Shown here: in pieces, positions 24,701 through 26,163 of the stretch | Layout: the number at the start of each line of letters is the position of its first letter | Numbering within the stretch: position 1 is the stretch's first letter | DNA from: a virus | Strand: one strand, 5' to 3' | Length of the DNA: 26,163 bases | Virus record (IMG/VR): IMGVR_UViG_3300023184_000466 | Span: 1 to 26,163 of that record | The notes under the pieces: model-generated | The model's input: only the letters and a program-made list of their open reading frames with translations | Database searches by the model: none | What the model was told of the DNA's origin: nothing | Translations under genes and position numbers: made by a program

Positions 24701-24797
24701 CATTTTGATATATATCAATAGTCCCACCCCCACCATTTCCTCCATTAGGATTATATACACCAACCGGTACCTGATCTAAAAATCTTACTTGCGCCAT
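12744..24797 (-). CDS. Giant Gly-Thr-Ser collagen-like fibre with a C-terminal S74 chaperone domain (4017 aa)
   Basis: Residues 1-~123 are a globular N-terminus (MAQVRFLDQVPVGVYNPNGG; SAVITGSLVISGSSQPLI) probably for attachment to the particle. Residues ~124-3775 are Gly-X-Y triplets dominated by Gly-Thr-Ser, Gly-Ser-Ser, Gly-Thr-Ala and Gly-Thr-Thr, without proline or cysteine that I can find. Residues ~3777-3915 contain FVNQPDYLVRSVG, RFGIGTTSPNSKVHILNN and GYVGIQTTAPSYPLDVNGN, as in phage fibre head domains. Residues ~3922-4017 are a Peptidase_S74 domain: FSDAKVKGD with Ser3923 and Lys3928 as the expected dyad, RYAGVIAQEVQKVLPEVV, and a terminal coiled coil. S74 domains drive trimer folding and then cut themselves off. 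The family role supports a trimeric fibre; a triple helix is inference. A box lies 21 nt upstream of the ATG. Confidence 0.93.
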   Translation of the reverse strand: MAQVRFLDQVPVGVYNPNGGNGGGGTIDIYQNGILVSASVPFINFSGSEVITGFGVSGSNTGVTVYISGSGGVGFPFSGSAVITGSLVISGSSQPLIIQTLPVQSGPYVVTYNPVSGLFGYVNSTSGTSGVAGTNGTAGISGTSGTSGTNGSSGTSGIAGTSGISSTSGTNGTSGSSGINGVAGTSGISNTSGTSGSSGTSGSSGTSGVSGTNGTNGTSGISATNGTSGTSGTSGSNGSSGINGNAGTSGISNTSGTSGSNGSSGINGVAGTSGVSNTSGTTGSSGTSGISGTSGISSTSGTSGTSGANSTSGTSGISNTSGTTGTAGSSGASSTAGTSGISSTSGTSGTSGSSGSTGVAGTSGASNTSGTSGSSGTTGTSGTSGVNGLAGTSGISNTSGTSGSAGTSGINSTAGTSGLSNTSGTSGSAGTSGNTGTAGTSGLSNTSGTSGSSGTTGTAGTSGASSTAGTSGLSNTSGTSGSSGTTGTSGTTGAAGTSGANNTSGTSGINGSSGTTGAAGTSGISATSGTSGSTGTSGSNGVAGTSGLSNTSGSSGTSGSSGTRGLAGTSGDSNTSGTSGSSGTSGTDGTAGRSSTAGTSGLSNTSGTSGTDGSSGRSGTAGTSGISSTSGTSGTNGSSGTTGTAGTSGASSTAGTSGISNTSGTSGSNGSSGTTGAAGTSGASNTSGTSGTTGSSGTRGLAGTSGDSNTSGTSGSSGTSGTDGTAGRSGTAGTSGLSATSGTSGSNGSSGATGTAGTSGISNTSGTSGSNGSSGTTGAAGTSGLSNTSGTSGTSGSAGTTGTSGTTGNAGTSGLSNTSGTAGTSGSSGTTGTAGTSGINGVAGTSGISNTSGTSGSSGTSGSNGTRGIAGTSGNSDTSGTSGSSGTSGTSGTKGIAGTSGDSFTSGTSGSSGTAGTDGTAGRSSTAGTSGISSTSGTSGSNGSSGTTGAAGTSGASNTSGTSGTSGSFGTNGSAGTSGISNTSGTSGISGTTGTSGTSGLSGFNGVSGASGSSGTNGTSGINGTNGTSGVSNTSGTSGSAGTTGTAGTSGTSNTAGTSGISNTSGTSGSAGTSGLTGTAGISATSGTSGSSGSSGTKGIAGTSGDSFTSGTSGSSGTSGTDGTSGRSGTAGTSGLSSTSGTSGSTGTSGTTGAAGTSGASNTSGTSGSSGTTGTSGTTGAAGTSGLSNTSGSSGTNGNSGTSGVAGTSGISNTSGTSGSNGTSGINGIAGTSGISNTSGTAGTSGSSGTTGTSGTNGIAGTSGISNTSGTSGSTGSSGTSGAAGTSGSSNTSGTSGSQGTSGTTGAAGTSGSSNTSGTSGTTGSSGTRGNAGTSGDSFTSGTSGTSGSSGTDGTSGRSGTAGTSGISSTSGTSGSNGSSGATGTAGTSGISNTSGTSGSNGTAGTTGVAGTSGNSNTSGTSGTSGSSGTTGTSGTNGNAGTSGISNTSGTSGTSGSAGTTGTAGTTGAAGTSGSSNTSGTSGSSGSSGTRGNAGTSGNSDTSGTSGTSGSSGTDGTAGRSGTAGTSGNSNTSGTSGSSGTTGTSGTNGISGTSGINGTAGTSGISATSGTSGSSGTSGTNGTNGINGVAGTSGISATSGTSGSNGTNGVNGIAGTSGISATSGTSGSNGTAGINGLAGTSGISATSGTSGSNGTSGINGVAGTSGISSTSGTSGSNGTAGINGVAGTSGISATSGTSGSSGSSGTRGNAGTSGNSDTSGTSGTSGSSGTKGIAGTSGNNDTSGTSGTSGSSGTDGTAGRSGTAGTSGVSSTSGTSGSSGTSGLSGTNGIGGTSGVSNTSGTSGSSGTTGTSGTNGNAGTSGVSNTSGTSGSSGSSGTTGTAGTSGANSTAGTSGLSNTSGTSGSAGTSGTTGAAGTSGVSNVSGTSGTSGSSGTTGAAGTSGSSNTSGTSGSSGSSGTTGTSGTSGASSTAGTSGLSNTSGTSGSAGTFGTTGAAGTSGISNTSGTSGSSGTTGTSGTRGLAGTSGDSNTSGTSGSSGSSGTHGTSGASSTAGTSGISNTSGTSGSSGSSGTTGTSGTSGVNATAGTSGISNTSGTSGSSGTSGSTGTAGTSGASSTAGTSGLSNTSGTAGTSGSSGTNGTSGINGVAGTSGISATSGTSGSAGTAGTTGAAGTSGSSNTSGTSGTTGSSGTRGLAGTSGDSNTSGTSGTSGSSGTHGTSGINGTAGTSGVSNTSGTSGSSGSSGTTGTAGTSGASNTAGTSGLSNTSGTSGSAGTSGSTGTAGTSGFSNTAGTSGVSNTSGTSGTSGSSGTTGVAGTSGASNTSGTSGTTGSSGTRGLAGTSGDSFTSGTSGTSGSSGTDGTSGRSSTSGTSGLSNTSGSSGTDGTSGRNGTAGTSGISNTSGTSGSSGSSGTNGTSGTTGVAGTSGLSNTSGTSGSSGTTGTSGTNGVAGTSGLSNTSGTSGSSGSSGTTGTAGTTGAAGTSGISNTSGTSGSSGTSGSTGTAGTSGASSTAGTSGLSNTSGTSGSSGTTGTSGTNGVAGTSGLSNTSGTSGSSGSSGTRGLAGTSGDSFTSGTSGTSGSSGTDGTAGRSGTAGTSGNSNTSGTSGSSGTTGTSGTNGVAGTSGLSNTSGTSGSSGTTGTSGTNGVAGTSGLSNTSGTSGSSGTSGINGTAGTSGLSNTSGSTGTAGTSGASSTAGTSGLSSTSGTSGSQGTSGTTGAAGTSGASNTSGTSGTSGSSGTRGNAGTSGNSDTSGTSGTSGSSGTSGTKGLAGTSGNSDTSGTSGTSGSSGTKGTAGTSGISDVSGTSGTSGSSGTKGTAGTSGINDTSGSAGTAGTSGRSGTAGTSGISGTSGSNGTDGTSGKNGTFGTSGLSGTSGSNGTDGTSGRNGTAGTSGLSNTSGTSGSSGTTGTSGTTGIAGTSGISNTSGTSGSSGTTGTSGTAGQSNNSNTSGTSGSSGTTGTAGTAGAAGTSGISNTSGTSGTSGSGGSAGIGGVSGASAASGSSGTSGSSGTSGTTGAAGTSGASNTSGTSGSSGTTGTSGTAGQSNSSNTSGTSGSSGTTGTSGTRGIAGTSGDSNTSGTSGSSGTSGTDGTAGRSGTAGTSGLSNTSGTSGSQGTSGTTGAAGTAGQSGISNTSGTNGTSGTTGANGTAGQSGASNTSGTSGSSGTTGATGTAGQSGASNTSGTSGSSGTTGTSGTRGIAGTSGNNDTSGTSGTSGSSGTDGTAGRSGTAGTSGLSSTSGTSGSQGTSGTTGASGTAGVSGISNTSGTNGTSGTTGANGTGGNSGSSNTSGTSGSSGTTGANGTAGVSGVSNTSGTSGSSGTTGTSGTTGASGTAGQSGLSNTSGTNGTSGTTGANGTGGNSGASNTSGTSGSSGTTGASGTAGQSGASSTSGTSGSQGTSGTTGANGTAGVSGVSNTSGTNGTSGTTGASGTAGQSGASNTSGTSGSSGTTGVSGTAGQSGASNTSGTSGSSGTSGTSGTSGLSGAAGISGISNTSGTTGTNGTSGNSGNAGTSGISNTSGTTGTSGTSGNSNVTAGTSGTSQTSGISGTSGTSGNSNVTAGTSGTSQTSGISGTSGTSGNSNVTAGTSGANQTSGISGTSGTSGNSNVTAGTSGANQTSGISGTSGTSGNSLTTSGTTGASGTSGINGTSGTSGISIGGGTSGVNGASGTSGINGTSGTSGISIGGGTSGTNGANGTSGRNGTSGTSGISNATSGTNGADGTSGRNGTSGTSGISNATSGTNGADGTSGRNGIAGTSGINATNGTTGASGTNGINGANGTSGINGTNGTSGAAGTSGISFSGTAGISGGTFVNQPDYLVRSVGASTVQSVSFLYADITNSRFGIGTTSPNSKVHILNNSSTESPLTLENDSTSGYAQIIYNAQGVTNTWNVGVGGSAVGALASDFFFYNASFGTVMAITTAGYVGIQTTAPSYPLDVNGNVSGISIYASNDIVAFSDAKVKGDVQVIENAIEKIKEIRGVTFIRTDREDTQRYAGVIAQEVQKVLPEVVTTRVDDGTLAVAYGNLNALLIEAIKELTAKVESLEQQLKDK
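12747..13031 (-). other. S74 intramolecular chaperone / self-cleaving domain
   Basis: The last ~95 codons of the giant gene, beginning at the predicted catalytic serine (codon 13031-13029, TCA). The Ser-Asp-x3-Lys spacing fits the Ser-Lys dyad described for endosialidase-type chaperone domains. The AGVIAQEVQKVLPEV motif and the C-terminal helix (IEAIKELTAKVESLEQQLK) are diagnostic. Cleavage would release a fragment of about 10 kDa. Confidence 0.85.
13681..13830 (-). repeat. Two near-identical 75-nt tandem copies
   Basis: Copies begin at 13681 and 13756. Each encodes a 25-residue unit containing GTSGRNGTSGTSGISNATSG and are identical over most of their length before diverging at the distal end. 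The unit length is divisible by 3 in bases but not in residues per triplet, so each copy shifts the Gly-X-Y register by one. Confidence 0.85.
13840..13967 (-). repeat. 81-nt-spaced repeat with a GGG break in the triplet pattern
   Basis: The segment CCTCCTATTGAAATACCGCT (plus strand) occurs at 13840 and 13921. It encodes GTSGISIGGGTSG, where the triplet pattern is locally broken by three glycines. The spacing is 27 residues. Confidence 0.75.
14041..14340 (-). repeat. Four 75-nt tandem repeats
   Basis: Copies begin at 14041, 14116, 14191 and 14266. The two copies nearest the 3' end of the gene (14041 and 14116) match base for base; the other two are variants. Each encodes a 25-residue unit with GNSNVTAGTSG and QTSGISGTSGTS. 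The near identity suggests recent duplication. Confidence 0.9.
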
Positions 24798-24818
24798 TAA
24801 ACTAGTTTGTTATCTAAT

Positions 24819-24826
24819 ATAAATAT
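24819..24826 (-). promoter_or_regulatory. ATATTTAT box upstream of the giant fibre gene
   Basis: Coding-strand TGATATTTATATTAGATAAC, 21 nt before the giant gene's ATG, in the 33-nt gap after the gp15-like gene. Confidence 0.5.
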
Positions 24827-24830
24827 CAAA

Positions 24831-25772
24831 TTATCCAATAGCAGTTGATCTATTTTGAGTTTCTTTTTGAGAAGCTGTTTCTGTTATAATTCTATCTCCT
24901 GTTACGTTGCCTTCGAAGAATGCTGGGTTGGTAGTTGCTTCCATTGAGAATATAATTTTTGTTTTATTTGAAAATTTCTTAATTGCTGTTATGTCTTTTT
25001 GTAATATATCTGGTATGATATATCCATTAATTTTTATATCAAATGTACTTCTTACTATGCGTTCATCGTTATTAACTAATTCAGTTTGGAAACCAAATGA
25101 ATCGATAGCTGCTTTAAATTGATAACGTTGAGGATTACCCCAGTAAGCGTCTGAGGCATATTCCATTGATTCTACTATTTTATTTAATTGTTCTACATAA
25201 TAAGTAAAAGCAACACATGTATAGGTAACTGTTAAATAATCAGGCATTATTACAGCATAATATTCTTTTTGTGGAATTCTGTTATTTAATACTTTAAAAT
25301 TATCATAAGAATTTCGTTGAGTATATCGCTTAGTAAACACACCAAAATTTTGTGGGTTGTTAGCATCTAATTTGTTAGCTATTTGTCTATTTTTGTCTAT
25401 ACTGTTACGTTTAAACATAATCAACGGAGCCTGTATTTTACCAAGTTGATCCCTATAATACCCATCCTTTTGAAATGATTTCCACTTTTCAGGTGAACCA
25501 TAAATAATGGGAACAGGTAATCTTGAACCATTTTGAAATACTGAGGGTTGAATTACGTTTTGAAAATAATAAAAAATTGCCTCATCTATATCTTGAAGAC
25601 CAACACTAAAAGGTTTTACTGTATCTCCTTTAAATGATGTTTGTAAAGCTCTATTTTCGGTTGGTGATGGATTAAATGAATTAGGATCCCCATATTGAGA
25701 ATATGTAGGAACATTTTGTTCTATTCCTAATTGTTTTTGTGTTTTTGGTATAGGTTTTCTTACGTTTGCCAT
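24831..25772 (-). CDS. Tail sheath stabiliser / tail completion protein, gp15-like (313 aa)
   Basis: In T4, gp15 caps the tail tube and sheath and joins the tail to the neck. The match is by pattern: the centre has AIFYYFQNVIQPSVFQNGSR then LPVPIIYGSPEKWKSFQKDG (~65-105), like the 'vPI.Y...E.w' segment of gp15 proteins; next APLIMFKRNSI (~115-125); then LTVTYTCVAFTYYVEQLNKI (~178-197) and RIVRSTFDIKINGYIIPDIL near 238-257, the conserved 'f.i.v.GyiiP' ending of the core. It is somewhat longer than T4 gp15 (272 aa), with an N-terminal extension of about 60 polar residues. Its start codon overlaps the gp14-like stop (TAATG), preserving the T4 gp14-gp15 order. Confidence 0.78.
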   Translation of the reverse strand: MANVRKPIPKTQKQLGIEQNVPTYSQYGDPNSFNPSPTENRALQTSFKGDTVKPFSVGLQDIDEAIFYYFQNVIQPSVFQNGSRLPVPIIYGSPEKWKSFQKDGYYRDQLGKIQAPLIMFKRNSIDKNRQIANKLDANNPQNFGVFTKRYTQRNSYDNFKVLNNRIPQKEYYAVIMPDYLTVTYTCVAFTYYVEQLNKIVESMEYASDAYWGNPQRYQFKAAIDSFGFQTELVNNDERIVRSTFDIKINGYIIPDILQKDITAIKKFSNKTKIIFSMEATTNPAFFEGNVTGDRIITETASQKETQNRSTAIG

Positions 25773-26163
25773 TACATTCTTGAATTAATAATATTTAATC
25801 TGTCTGAAGGAACATAATGACAGTCACATCTTACTTCTACATTATAACCAAACTGATCTAATCCTGGATTGATAGGGTTTGGAGTACCATTTCCATTATT
25901 ATAAGGATAATCAGGATCTTTACCTGTAAAGAATTGAGTTGCGTTTGTATTATCTACTTCCCAATATCCGTTTTGGTATTGTATAATATCACCTACTTCA
26001 GGGTGTATATTTGCCCCATAAGTTCCAGGTAATGGATTTAAATTTGAACCAAAACTCATACTTGCGTTAAAATCTAAAGTTGGACTTAATAAATCATCTC
26101 TTAAAAATCTAAAAGTAAGTGTCCAAGTAAAATCTACACCTAAATCACTTGTTGGTGATTCTT
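25772..26163 (-). CDS. C-terminal part of a gp14-like neck protein (5' end outside the window)
   Basis: The frame is open to the right edge: 34 codons (ESPTSDLGVDFTWTLTFRFL...) precede the internal Met at 26059, so that Met is not the real start. The visible 129 residues contain NIHPEVGDIIQYQNGYWEVD, then a segment ending FGYNVEVRCDCHYVPSDRLN. The 'GD.i....g.yeid......q...G' followed by 'y...c..h....r.ni' layout fits the C-terminus of T4 gp14 neck proteins. It overlaps the gp15-like gene by one base, as expected for the T4-type order. The identification rests on motif memory and synteny, not a search. Confidence 0.65.
   Translation of the reverse strand, partial: ESPTSDLGVDFTWTLTFRFLRDDLLSPTLDFNASMSFGSNLNPLPGTYGANIHPEVGDIIQYQNGYWEVDNTNATQFFTGKDPDYPYNNGNGTPNPINPGLDQFGYNVEVRCDCHYVPSDRLNIINSRM

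Noticed and set aside
25772-26059. A complete 95-residue gene starting at 26059
   Set aside because: The frame is open upstream to the window edge and the coding-like sequence continues, so this Met is internal to a larger gp14-like protein.
1-26163. tRNA genes, integrase or attachment sites, insertion sequences
   Set aside because: None seen on inspection of the gaps, which are all short; every stretch above 300 bases is covered by a gene.

Overview
The window looks like part of the virion module of a T4-like contractile-tailed phage (myovirus). All real genes lie on the minus strand, so transcription runs from high to low coordinates. The DNA is AT-rich. None of the start codons I inspected has a convincing Shine-Dalgarno sequence; leaders are A/T-rich, as in Bacteroidota and their phages. 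Host assignment to Bacteroidota is an inference, not shown.

Layout in transcription order. (1) 26163-24831: neck and tail-completion genes, a gp14-like neck protein (5' end outside the window) and a gp15-like tail sheath stabiliser. (2) 24797-12744: one 4017-residue gene. It has a short N-terminal domain, about 3650 residues of proline-free Gly-Thr-Ser triplets (collagen-like Gly-X-Y periodicity), a tail-fibre head domain and a C-terminal S74 intramolecular-chaperone/autoprotease domain. (3) 12742-11758: two small probable virion proteins. (4) 11708-7599: three overlapping glycosyltransferase genes. The last encodes a close relative of the TibC/AAH autotransporter O-heptosyltransferases, with the four-cysteine iron site. 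(5) 7593-6490: a C1q/jelly-roll-like surface protein and a coiled-coil protein. (6) 6433-4131: tail sheath (gp18) and tail tube (gp19). (7) 4030-3037: a gp26-like hub/chaperone gene overlapping a second reading frame at a run of seven T, a probable programmed frameshift. (8) 3002-414: tape measure protein. (9) 386-1: a small repeat-containing protein and the start of another gene that leaves the window.

The main hypothesis is a phage-encoded fibre-glycosylation cassette. A giant Ser/Thr-rich fibre sits in the tail module immediately upstream of an operon of three glycosyltransferases, including one from a family known to glycosylate Ser/Thr-rich surface proteins directly. Glycosylated Thr could replace proline/hydroxyproline in stabilising a triple helix that, fully extended, would be about 1 micrometre long.

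A second pattern is a conserved box, AATATTTAT(A/T) on the coding strand. It lies 5-32 nt before every gene or gene pair that has an intergenic gap and is missing where genes abut or overlap. Twice it directly follows a terminator-like hairpin. It is probably the phage late-promoter element, although it is the reverse complement of the T4 late consensus TATAAATA.
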